64,000 nucleotides of DNA. Origin: Sophora flavescens. Taxonomy: Eukaryota; Streptophyta; Magnoliopsida; Fabales; Fabaceae. Positions within the stretch are counted from its first letter, which is position 1. The number at the start of each line of letters is the position of its first letter. This document shows, piece after piece, positions 48,056 to 58,323 of this stretch. The DNA lies in assembly GCA_030762895.1 (NCBI GenBank), contig JAUPTC010000177.1, positions 1 to 64,000 on the forward strand. The letters run 5' to 3'. The position numbers and the translations under genes were made by a program. The notes below the pieces were generated by a model. That model was given only the letters and a program-made list of their open reading frames with translations. It was not told the DNA's origin and ran no database searches.

Positions 48056-48915
48056 ATGGATCGGAAATGGATGTCTGCCAATCGTTTAACGAAGGAGTAT
48101 GAGGATGGGGTGCAAGAGTTCATTAGGTTTGCAGTTCGGCATGCAGAAAACCCTAGTACAATCATATGTCCTTGTTTAGATTGTTGTTATGCAAGGCGAG
48201 TTAGTGCAGCCGAGTTGGAAGAACATTTAGTGTGTAATGGAATCGATCAAAGTTATACATGTTGGACAAAACATGGTGAGACAAGAGCTGAGTCTAGTGA
48301 AATGAGGAATCGTTTGAGATATTCATCAAACGATACCGACACAAATACTTATGAGGGCGATCGTTTTGAAGACATTGCAAATGCTGTTGAATAGGATCTT
48401 CATGATTGTCCTCAAATGTTTGAGAGGTTGGTAAGTGATGCAGAGCAACCATTGTATGATGGTTGTACTAAACTCACAAGATTGTCGGCGATGTTAAAGT
48501 TGTATAACTTGAAATCGGGCAACGGATGGACTGATAAGAGCTTTACGGACTTACTCACACTATTGAAAGACATGTTGCCGGAGGATAATGTGCTTCCTAG
48601 TCGGACATATGAGGCTAAACAAATGTTACGCTCTATTGGCATGAGCTATGAGAGGATACATGCTTGTCCTAACGATTGCATTTTATTTCGGAATGTATAT
48701 GCATCGTTAAAGATGTGTCCTAAATGTAATGCCTCACGATATAAGAAGAAAGAATCAGATCCAGAGAAGGTTGTGTGGTATTTTCCCATAATACCCAGAT
48801 TTAGGCGCATGTACCGTAGTTCGGAAGATTCAAAGCACTTGACATGGCATGAGGATGAAAGGATCAAAGATGGCAAGTCTGCACCCGGCAGATTCTCCTC
48901 AAAGGATCAAAGATG
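48056..48915 (+). pseudogene. TNP2-type CACTA transposase, N-terminal part only
   Basis: TNP2 (TNPD) is the transposase that cuts CACTA ends. The start MDRKWMSANRLTKEY and the C-P-C-L-D-C-C motif (IICPCLDCCYARR) identify the transposase-associated domain. An in-frame TAG at 48392-48394 interrupts it. The frame then continues with the Transposase_21 start: YDGCTKLTRLSAMLKLYNLK, CPNDCILFRN, CPKCNASRYKK, RRMYRSSEDSKHLTWH. Coding ends at a donor-like GATG/GTATGT. The catalytic part, with the LATDG and ID-MHVEKN segments, is missing. Non-functional. Confidence 0.88.
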
Positions 48916-49009
48916 GTATGTAATTGCATTTTTCCACCTTTTCATATACGGCGTATATTTATTACATTAGTTGATCACTAACTGGCATATTGAAATGCAA
49001 AATTTCCAG

Positions 49010-50512
49010 GCACCTGCAAAATCTAAAGGCAAGGGCAGAGTGTCTGAATATACAAAGGAGTCAATTACAACCCCGGAAAATAAAGGAGGCAACTCTGAGG
49101 CCAACCCTCTCCTACAGCTGGTTCAACTAACATTTCTCTGGAATATTTCAATTTTCTTAAAATACATGAACGAAAGAATATGAAAAATGATGACCAATTG
49201 GACATAGAGATAGAACAAAATATTTTTGGTCATCATATCATTGATATGATCAATGCTGAAAATATCAGAGAAATTGTAAGTCATGAATGGATATCTTCCT
49301 CCGTTATTTTCGTATATATCAGGTACTAAATCAGGCTTAAAGTGTACAATATTTTTTTAGTCTTTCCATTTAAATATTGATGTCATTGGTGTAATCCATT
49401 TTTATATTTTAATTGAAGGTATTTGTATGAAGAATTTTTGTTTCCAAAGGAAAGAACGAGGAGGTTTCTGTTCTTGTCCCCACACCAAACAAACGAGGAG
49501 GTTTCTTTTCTTGTCCCCACACCAAACAAATACATACGGCTTCTTCGGGAGGGATTCACAGATAACGTATATAGCTGACCGGTTTGCAACTACAGAAAGA
49601 GAATATCGGCCATTGTTTCTAGCGCCGTGCAATGTTGGGTGAGTCACTTATCCTATAGGACTTAATTCACAATAATGAATTATATAAAAGTTGAGGTGCT
49701 TAGGATTTGTTATCTCAACATTTTTGTAGGAATCATTGGGTGCTGTGCGCGATAAATACTGTTGAAGAGATTATTTACTATCTGGATTCCTTGCATGTTG
49801 ATCCAAGGAATCGCCCAGAATTAAAGAATCTGTTCGATAAGTAAGCATGCTTTTACATTTCTGATTTTCTATGCTTTTACATTTCTGATTTTCCATGGTA
49901 GATACATGTTGCAAGTTGTCATGGTTCTAATGTGCTTTTGATTTTTGACATTAGAATAACTGTGTTGAATTGGCATATACTGGGTTGTAGCTGTTGTGGT
50001 TCAAAATAAAAAAAAGCATGCGTGTGTTTGTGATGATTGAAAATATGTTTCTTAATGAAGTCTGTTTGATTTTGTGATTAGTGCTTTGCAAGTTTATCGC
50101 GCACGTAGCGGAGCTAAGGTGTCGCGTTTAAAGGCAACCAACATTAAATGGATTCAGATAGAGGTATATTTGCAAAAACTTAATGCGCAATTAGATAAAA
50201 AAAAACTATATTGATTTACTATTTTATTTTTTATAGTGCCCAAGACAACCCAACGATACAGATTGTGGGTACTATGTCATGTGTTTCATGAAGGAAATTA
50301 TCTTACAGAACCAAGTTAAAATACCAATGGCGGTATGTTGTTTACTTAGCTTTTAACTGTGACTGTTCAAATGTTTTAGCAATTGTAACTTAATTTATTT
50401 AATTTTTATGTCGCAGTACTTCCCTGACTTCAAATGCTCCACATACTCCACTGCTCAACTATCTGAAGTCAAGGAAGATTGGTGTCGCTATATTGTTGAA
50501 AAGTTTATTTGA
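49010..50512 (+). pseudogene. CACTA-borne Ulp1-like (C48) cysteine protease gene, broken
   Basis: Ulp1-type proteases cleave SUMO-like conjugates; plant CACTA elements often carry one of unknown role. Likely exons are 49010-49322, 49419-49638, 49730-49840, 50082-50163, 50237-50332 and 50417-50512, most with GT/AG edges in consistent phase. Catalytic positions are visible: His in NHWVLCAIN, Asp in YYLDSLHVDP, Gln in PRQPND and Cys in DCGYYVM. The final exon ends EKFI and a stop. Two breaks exist: a 37-bp tandem duplication in 49457-49530 shifts the frame, and the frame is lost near 49130-49180. The C-terminal protease half looks intact. Confidence 0.8.
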
Positions 50513-50711
50513 TTATGTCAAATTGATCACAGTAGTTGCAGCAATACTCATTGGTATGTGAAATCCTTATATTTGAATTTCTGAGTTACGACAAGATATT
50601 CTTGTTCAAGTATTCATGTTCTGTAATGTGAAGGTTCAGTTTTTTAGTCTTTATATTTTTTTCTTTGATAATCAGTTTTTTAGTCTTTATTTTTTTTTCT
50701 TTGATAATCAG

Positions 50712-51516
50712 ATTTCAAGGATCTTCTCACACAGCTAGGAGCAGCCTACAAGGCCATTGAATTGGATGAGGAAAGTAAGTCTCCTTTGGCTGCGCTTTCA
50801 ATTGATTTCATGTCTCATACTTTGGTACATAATATCAATTTCGTTATCTTAGTTACCTGCTTTCTGCTTTTGTTTTCCTTTCCCCTCTTATTACGTCTCT
50901 TGTCAGGAATTAACCCTTTCTGTCTTTTGAAGTTTGAAGATTTTATGATAATTGTAAATTTATAAAATTGCCTTGAGTCCAGAGTTACTTTGCTTTCTGT
51001 TAGCACTCATTATCTGCTTTATGCTATGATTTTTGCATTATGAATGTGGAATATGCAAAAATAAAGTCTATCTAACCCCTAAATTGGGGTCTATTCTCTT
51101 CTACTCGGAGGGCTGCTATTCATTAATTTCAACAAACTAATTTGTTAGCATGTGGTTTTTCAATCATTTTCTTTACCTATTTGAAGGTGATGGGGGTGAT
51201 ATCCAGTTAGCACTAGCTGAGTGGACAGGGCTTAGGACTGTGCCTAACGTGTTTATTGGAGGAAAGCACATTGGTGGTTGTGATGATAAGGCCACCCTCC
51301 CTTTTGCTTCCTTTCTATTCAGTCCCTATCTGCTTTATCTTCCATGACTATTGAGGGGAAGGCCAAATAAATTGTTATTTTTCTATCTTCATTTTTGGTC
51401 TTTTTAACATTTTATCACTTGGGTCTTGCAGCTGTTTTGGAGAAACACCGGCGAGTCAACTGATTCCCCTTCTCAATGATGCTGGAGCCATCGCCAATAA
51501 CTCTGCTCAGCTCTGA
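50712..51516 (+). pseudogene. Captured glutaredoxin gene fragment
   Basis: Glutaredoxins reduce disulfides using glutathione. Three exons are recognisable. 50712-50774 gives KDLLTQLGAAYKAIELDEES. 51187-51285 gives ALAEWTGLRTVPNVFIGGKH and IGGCD. 51432-51516 gives AVLEKHR and, after a 1-nt loss, LIPLLNDAGAIANNSAQL with a stop. The first intron keeps GT and AG and joins in frame (E-E-S-D-G). The second donor appears mutated: GATG/ATAAGG where GTAAGG is expected. The exon with the CPYC active site is absent. The exon-intron pattern shows capture of genomic DNA, not of a cDNA. The TVPNVFIGG and GGCDD glutathione-binding segments remain. Confidence 0.85.
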
Positions 51517-51902
51517 ATAACCACAGAATGTTGTTAAATCAGTTAAATGATATGAAATAAGGAGAAATTGTATTATAAAACTGTTTGGTTGTAAAATAGT
51601 TCAGATACACAGATACTTATAAATTAATATATGTATTTACATCTTGTAATTTTATTCCTTTCAATTAGAGTTTCCCTAGAAGTTCTGTAGAATCTTCAAA
51701 TGCTTAGAATGCACGGATGATGATGATGATTTGAGTTTATTGATCATTGTTAATGTTATCAATGAGTATGAATTGTCAAAGTAGCTTGTTATATATGCAT
51801 ATGGATTGTGCTTCATTTCTTTGTGTAAACCTTCTGTTTTTTATAAACAATATGCAGGAATAGGTAAAGTTAAGAAATAGGTAAACTAAAAAAAAAAAGG
51901 GA

Positions 51903-52270
51903 ATAGATAGCGTTTGTTTTAACAAATGCTATCTAAAGGCAGACTTTAGATAGCATTTGTTAATACAAATGCTATCTAAAGTCTGCCTTTAGATAGCATT
52001 TGTTAAAACAAACGCTATCTAAAGGCTGATTTTAGATAGCATTTGTATTAACAAATGCTATCTAAAGTCAGACTTTAGATAGCGGTTCCGTGTACAAACG
52101 CTATCTAAAGTCTGCCTTTAGATAGCGTTTGTACACGGAAACGCTATCTAAGGTCACCTTTTAATAGCACTTCTTAAATACTATCTTTGCTAACGACTTT
52201 TAATAGCGGTGGCATAGATAGCAGTTACAAACGCTATTAAAAGGCATCCGGAAACGTTATCTAAAGTGAT
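51903..52270. repeat. 3' subterminal repeat region of the CACTA
   Basis: At least six alternating copies of TTTAGATAGC(A/G)TTTGTT and its complement form back-to-back hairpins (for example 51905-52025), then the CTTTTAATAGC type near the end. The repertoire is the same as at 45148-45520, as expected for transposase-binding sites. Confidence 0.85.
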
Positions 52271-54324
52271 TTCTGTTGTAGTGTCATGTTCTTCATTTTC
52301 TCTCTTTTTCTCTCTTAACCAAAAAGCTTGAGTTTGTGAAGAAAGTTGCCATTTCTTGCTCATTTCTTGTTCTTCAAGAGGTGATTCCTACTCTCTACCT
52401 TCATTTAATGTCATGTTCTTCATAATTTTTCATGTTTTGAAATCTTAGATCACCATGTTCAAGTTAGATTCAAGCTTATGTTCATAACTTTGAAAAATCA
52501 CCATAAATCATAGAAAAATCTTAAAAATGTGAAACCACTTTCTATGTTCTTATTATTATCTCTACTAACGTGATCTAAGAGATTGTTTCAAACAAAAGTT
52601 TCCTTCCCCTATTTCTAGCCTAGGCCGAATCATACAAAAAATGGGTATAGAAATTTGACTTCTTGTCATGGAAGTGATCATGTTAATCATCTATTGAACA
52701 TGTATTAGTGATGAATCTAGGTTCTTATATCAAACTAAGATTCCTAGCCATAATTTCATGTCTTGGCCGAATCCTAGAGGAAAGGATGGATGGAATTTTT
52801 GTTCTTGCTTATGATGTATGACCATGTCTTTCATCATACATCCTTGTATACTTGTTGAATCCTAGTTGGTTCATGAAACTAAAAACCCTAACCCTATGTT
52901 CTTGTGTTGGCCGAATCTACCAATTTGAGGATTAGGATGGTTTTGATTCTTAACTTTGTTGTTTAGCCTTAATCCATTTCCTTAAGTATATTAGGATCAT
53001 TAATCCACGACTTAAGCAAATTTGGAGATTTTGAGCCACAAAACCCTAAGAGGCCGTGACCTATTAGAGAGGATTAGGCGTTTGTTTAGCTTGTTTTGAT
53101 TGGTTGTTTGGATGTGTTGTCGAAGGTTAAGTATAAAGCGGTGTACGTGAGTTTCCGGCTTCCGACGAATTAAATTCAACTTGTTGTGAATCTTCAAGAG
53201 GTAAGGGGAGCTTACCTGAGGGATTTTCTCGATAACTATTTGTTTGTAGTGTGGTTTACATGATATAGATGTGGTTGTGGTTATTTGTTTATGTTGTTTA
53301 CGTTGTGTTGTTTATCTGTGTATCGGTGTTTGATCTGCTTTTAATTTATTTAATTATCTGCAGTCGTATACTATATTGCTATGATGCATGATCTGCCTGG
53401 GGATATAATTCTGATAATTGTTGTTGAATGTTATTTGTGAGTGTTGTTTGAGAAGCCTGACAGTGGTCAATGCACAACCGATTAATCAGATAAAAGCTTT
53501 AATAAGCTGTGTAAATTATATTCAATGTTTTATGGGAAATGTTAGAATATAATAGTGGTGGAAAAATATTATTATTTTAATAATTTATTAGTGTAAAAGT
53601 AAATTATGAGTCACAATGAGCGAAACCGTGAAAATATTTTTCAGCTAATTTTTATGTAAGAAATTCCGTAATATTAGAAAATGTTATTTTATGAAATTAA
53701 TTGGTGAAAATAAGTTAATTATGATTTTAGAAAATTATTTAAGTGGAAAAAGCCAATTTTGGCTTAAAAAGCTTAAAAAAAATAATATTTGACGGCAAAT
53801 TTGGAAAAAGTGTAGACGGCAAGTGTTTTGATACGGCAGTGCATATTTTGAGAAAGTTAAAACCTCAAGTGACTCATTTTTGTGAAAAAACTAAGTTGCA
53901 TTATTAAAAGATTTTATTGATGAATTTCCAATTTTAAAGAATTTTCTGAAAACGAAAAATAAATTCAACTGTGTTGAAAGTGCTGTTGAACTTAGTAGCC
54001 GAGACATCGGGGTACTAAGGTTCTTTGTTGTTATGGACTTGGGGTCCTTTGGACTATGAGGTCCTGTAGACTTGGTGTCTACTGTATACGTTGTGTATAT
54101 CTGTGTTTAAACATTTAAGATGTTTTTCTACTACCACGAACCTAAGACTGATTGCAAGGTCGAGAGGTGTCGTGATTGAGCACTCGGACTGTGAGGTCCT
54201 GTGTTTTAATGAAAGTTTTAAAGATGGTTAAAACTGTGTGAGTCGTAAGCCATTTTGAGCTTCGGCAAAGAAAGATTGAGCACAAAGAAAAGTGTCAAGA
54301 ACAAAGTGTTTTTCCATGCATTTG

Positions 54325-54425
54325 GCGAGGCGTGCTCGTGTTCATTTTGCGCGTGTCCGTGGGCATGGGCCCGTGTTCGACTGTGTGTCTGTGGATCGCG
54401 TGTACGTGGGCTGTGGGCCTGTAAC
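54325..54425 (+). repeat. Minisatellite in the 3' LTR
   Basis: GTGTCCGTGGGC, GTGTCTGTGGATCGC and GTGTACGTGGGC-like units. The length and units differ from the matching site in the 5' LTR (41231-41395). Confidence 0.65.
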
Positions 54426-55061
54426 TATCGAGTCTGATCAACTCATCACCATGTTGGAGATATCTCATGAGATTAAGTGTGAATGTTTAGATGATGGATA
54501 GAAGTGTTCATGCATAGTTTTCCAATGTTGATGTTTGGGGTGTGAAACCCACTGATAAACTGTATGCTATAATTGAGATGTTTATGTATATGTGTATGTG
54601 TCTTCTTTTGTGCTAGCATTTAGTTATCGTGTTAAATCCATATATTGGCGTCTCACCCTTACAAACATATCAGAGTCGCACAAGGAGTATGACCTCTACA
54701 AGAAGGAGGAGGCTGTTTAGTTCGGGGCATGTTGTTGCTGCTTCTATGGGTGGTAGTGTCAGTTAGTTACGACCAGCTTAGGTCCTATTGTGTTATATTA
54801 TGTTGTAAGAGTAAATTAAACTGGTAAGGATCTAGGTGTGAAAACATATGTGGCATTATAGTTGTATAACTTATATACAGTATGTATTTAAGTGTGGTTT
54901 GATTTCGTTGTTGTTGTCTTGAGGATTAAAAGAAAAAAATTTATCACCATATTTTGAAAAGTTGAACGTTGAGAAAACATTATTTTTCGAAAGCAACCAG
55001 GAAATTAAGTTTTATTTCCGCAAAAGGGTAGAAATGTGATGACCCGAATTAGGGTGTCACA

Positions 55062-57636
55062 ATTAGGGCTTTGGGTTACAATTAGGATTTTGGGTTAAAA
55101 TTAGTGTTTAGGATCAAAATTAGGGTTTTGGGTTTGAATCAGGGTTTTGAGTTTAAAATAGGATTTTGGGTCAAAATAGGGTTAAAATTAGGGTTTAGGG
55201 TAAAAATTTAGGGTTTCGGGTCAAAATTTAGGTTCTGGGTCAAAATTAGGGTTTAGGGTTTGAATTAGGGTTAGAATTAGGCTTTTGGGTAAAATTAGGG
55301 TTTCGGGTCAAAATTAGGGTTCTCGGTCAAATTTAGGGTTTAGGGTTTGAATTAAGGTTTTGAGTTAAAAATAGGGTTTTGGGTCGAAAATTAGGTTATA
55401 ATTAGGGTTTTGGGTCAAAATTAAGGCTCTGGGTTAAAATTAGGATTTTGGGTCAAAATTAGGGTTTTTGGTACAAATTACGGTTTAGGGTTTGAATTAG
55501 GGTTTTGAGTTAAAAATAAGTTTTTGTGTCAAAAATAGGGTTAGAATTAGGGTTTTGGGTTAAAATTAGGGTTCTGGGTCAAAATTTGGGCTTAGGGTTA
55601 GAATTAGGGGTAGAATTAGGGGTTTTGGGTAAAATTAGGGTTTCGGGTCAAAATTAGGGTTCGGGGTCAAATTTTGGGTTTAGGGTCAAAATTAGGGTTT
55701 AGGGTTTGAAATAGGGTTTTGGGTCAAATTAGGGTTAGAATTAGGGTTTTGGGTTAAAATTAGGGTCTTGGGTCAAACATAGGGTTTAGGGTTTGAATTA
55801 GGGTTTTGAGTTAAAAATAGGTTTTTGGGTCAGAAATAGGGTTAGAATTAGGGTTTAGGGTTAAAATTAGGGTTTCAGGTTAAATTTTGGGTTTTGGATC
55901 AAAATTAGGGTTTAGGGTTTGAATTAGGGTTTTGATTTAAAAATAGGATTTTGGGTCAAAAATAGGGTTAGAATTAGGGTTTTGGGTCAAAATTAGGGCT
56001 TTGGGTTAAAATTAGGATTTTGGGTTAAAATTAGGGTTTGGTTTAAAATTAGGGTTTCGAGTCAAAATTAGGGTTCTAGGTCAAAATTAGGGTTTAGGGT
56101 TAGAATTAGGCTTTTGGGTAAAGTTTGAGTTTCGGGTCAAAATTAGGGTTCTGGGTCAAATTTTGGGTCCAAATTAGGGTTTAGGGTTTGAATTAGGTTT
56201 TGAGTTTAAAATAGGGTTTTGGGAAAAATTACGGTTCTAGGTCAAGTTTAAGGTTTAGGATCAAAACTAGGGTTTAGGGTTTGAAATAGGATTTTTAGTT
56301 TAAAATAGGGTTTTGGGTCAAAAATAGGGTTAGAATTAGGGTTTTGGGATAAAATTAGGGTTTTGAGTTAAAATTAGGGTTTTGGGAAAAATTTGGGTTC
56401 TGGGTCAAATTTAGGGTTAAAATTAGGGTTTAGTGTTTGAATTAGTGTTTTGAGTTTAAAATAGGGTTTAGAATTAGGGTTAGAATAGGGTTTTGGGTCA
56501 AACATAGGGTGTAGGGTTTGAATTAGGGTTTTGAGTTAAAAACAGGTTTTTGGGTCAGAAATAGGGTTATGATTAGGGTTTTCGGTTAAAATTATGGTGT
56601 CAGGTCAAATTTTGGGCTTAGGGTCAAAATTCGGGCCTTGGGTTAAAATTAGGGCTTTGGGTTAAAATTAGGGTTTCGTGTCAAATTTAGGGTTTCGGAT
56701 CAAAATTAGGGTTTAGGGTTTGAAATAGGGTTTTGAGTTTATAATAGGGTTTTGGGTCAAAAATAAGGTTAGAATTAGGGTTTTGGGTCAAAATTAGGGC
56801 TTTGGGTTAAAATTGGGGTTTTGGGTCAAATTTTGGGTTTTGGGTCCAATTTAGGGTTTAGGGTTTGAATTTGGGTTTTAGGTTAAAACTAGGATTTCGG
56901 ATCAAAATTAGGGTTTTGGGTCAATTTTAGGGTTTAGTTTCGAAATTAGGGGTTTGAATTAGGGATTTGTGTTAAAAATAGGGTTTTGGGTCAAAAATAA
57001 GGTTAGAATTAGGGTTTTGGGTTAAAATTTAGGGTTTCGGGTCAAAATTACAATTCTGGGTCAAATTTAGGGTAAAATTAGGGTTAGGGTTTGAATTAGG
57101 TTCTGAGTTTAAAATAGGGTTTTGGGTCAAAAATAGGGTAAGAATTAGGATTTTAGGTCAAAAATAGGGTTAGAATTAGGGTTAGAATTTTCGGGTTTAA
57201 ATTCGGGTTCTGGGTCAAAAATAGGGTTTAGGGTTTGAATTAGGGTTTTGAGTTTAAAATAGGTTTTTGGTTCAAAAATAGGGTTAGAATTAGGGTTTTG
57301 GGTTAAAATTAGGGTTGTGGGTCAAAATTAGGACTTAGTGTTAGAATTTGGGTTAGAATTAGGGTTTTGGGTAAAATTAGGGTTTCGGTTCAAAATTAGT
57401 GTTCGGGGTCAAATTTAGGGTTTTGGGTCAAAATTAGGGTTTAGGGTTTGAAATAGGGTTTTGGGTCAAAAATTGGGTTAGAATTTGGTTTTTAGGTCAA
57501 AATTAGGGCTTTGGGTTAAAATTAGGGTTTTGGGCCAAACATAGGATTTAGGGTTAGAATTAGGGTTTTCAATTAAAAATAGGTTTTTGGGTCAGAAATA
57601 CGGTAAGAATTTGGGTTTCGGGTTAAAATTAGGGTT
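55062..57636 (+). repeat. Telomere-like degenerate satellite, block 3
   Basis: Same unit and orientation as blocks 1 and 2. It begins with ATTAGGG, the target-site copy of the gypsy element, and runs to GGTTAAAATTAGGGTT, where the second CACTA starts. No gene is seen in its 2.6 kb. Confidence 0.95.
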
Positions 57637-58010
57637 CACTAGTGCACAAAGGGGATTCCACATCGGTTATTTTTGGCTTTCCACATCGGTTTTGAAACTG
57701 ATGTGGAAACGACCGATGTGGTTTATTGCCACTTTACACATCGGTTTTAAAATCGATGTGTAAAGTATATTTTAAACATCGGTTTAATACTAACCGATGT
57801 GTAAAATTAATTTAGCAATTGATAAGCAGTTGTAAATTTAACTTTCTACGTCGGTTTTTCCTAAAACCGATGTGTAAAATTGACCTTCTACATCGGTTTT
57901 CTAAAGAACCGATGTGTAAAGTTAAATTTACACATCGGTTTTATGTAAAACCGATGTAGAAAGTTAAATATACACATCGGTTACTGAGAACCGATGTGTA
58001 AAATCTCTTT
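57637..58010. repeat. 3' subterminal repeats of the second CACTA
   Basis: About ten copies of CACATCGGTTTT and its complement AAACCGATGTG, mostly paired as hairpins separated by TTTACA- or GTAAAG-like spacers. They probably bind the element's own transposase proteins. Confidence 0.85.
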
Positions 58011-58323
58011 TTTTTTTAATTTGTTATTTACATTTCAATCATTCCTGTTTCACTAATGCAGATCAATAAACAAACCAGCAGTACCCTGATCAAACAAGAA
58101 ACAACAACAGAACACCAAACCAGTTTTGACACAATCATTCAAAAGCAAAACATACTTCATTCAATTTTCTTATGAATGAAAACAACACTTTATCAAAGCT
58201 ACATCAAAACACGAGAGAAGAAAAATTGAACCAGACCTGAGCACTAATACATATCATCAGTCAAAGGTACGTACACTATAGCTAGTATATGATAAGTTTT
58301 TAAACTAACTACATATATACAAA
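58011..58323 (-). other. 3' flank of the Ulp1-like gene, no gene seen
   Basis: AT-rich sequence between the subterminal repeats and the Ulp1 stop codon. It probably holds the 3' untranslated region; I see no conserved element in it. Confidence 0.5.

Larger units (their letters stand above)
45148..52283 (+). mobile_element. CACTA (En/Spm) transposon, 7136 bp, with captured host gene fragments
   Basis: The ends are CACTACAACAGA and its inverse TCTGTTGTAGTG. The flanks are TCA on both sides (45145-45147, 52284-52286), the 3-bp duplication expected of CACTA. The sister LTR at 39366 region reads AAAACTTCATGTTCTTC without the element, an exact empty site. Inside, on the plus strand in order: subterminal inverted repeats, a GC-rich leader, an anamorsin fragment, TNP2 5' part, Ulp1-like gene, glutaredoxin fragment, and 3' subterminal repeats. 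TNP2 lacks its catalytic region, so the copy is non-autonomous. Confidence 0.92.
38150..55061 (+). mobile_element. TR-GAG-like non-autonomous Ty3/gypsy element (Tekay/Del-like), with nested CACTA
   Basis: Two LTRs (38150-42027 and 43915-55061) flank a 1.9-kb internal region with a PBS, one gag gene and a polypurine tract. There is no protease, reverse transcriptase or integrase frame. The end TTTCGAGGACGAATTTTTTTTTAAGTGGGG is the hallmark seen before the 3' LTR of Tekay/Del chromoviruses. The element sits in the satellite: flanks ATTAA (38145-38149) and ATTAG (55062-55066) are a 5-bp target duplication with one difference. The 3' LTR is enlarged by a CACTA insertion. The gag reading frame is intact, so the copy could supply or use Gag, with polymerase provided in trans by a relative. 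Confidence 0.85.
43915..55061 (+). repeat. 3' LTR of the TR-GAG-like element, split by a CACTA
   Basis: LTR sequence lies at 43915-45147 and continues at 52287-55061 (52284-52286 is the duplicated TCA). The CACTA lies between. Without the insertion it is about 4.0 kb, slightly longer than the 5' LTR, which has lost about 240 bp near 40314. Its end GGGTGTCACA at 55061 abuts satellite. The segment 52287-55061 holds no supported gene. It includes the leader, a conserved GGTAAGGGGAGCTTACC palindrome near 53200 and a minisatellite at 54325-54425. Confidence 0.9.

Noticed and set aside
50762..50965. A 67-aa hydrophobic open frame starting MDEESK
   Set aside because: It begins in a glutaredoxin exon and runs on into its intron. 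The exon frame with a GT donor at 50775 explains the coding part.
45148..52270. CRISPR-like array in the regularly spaced repeats
   Set aside because: The repeats are inverted, variable in spacing and confined to the ends of a CACTA transposon in a plant genome.
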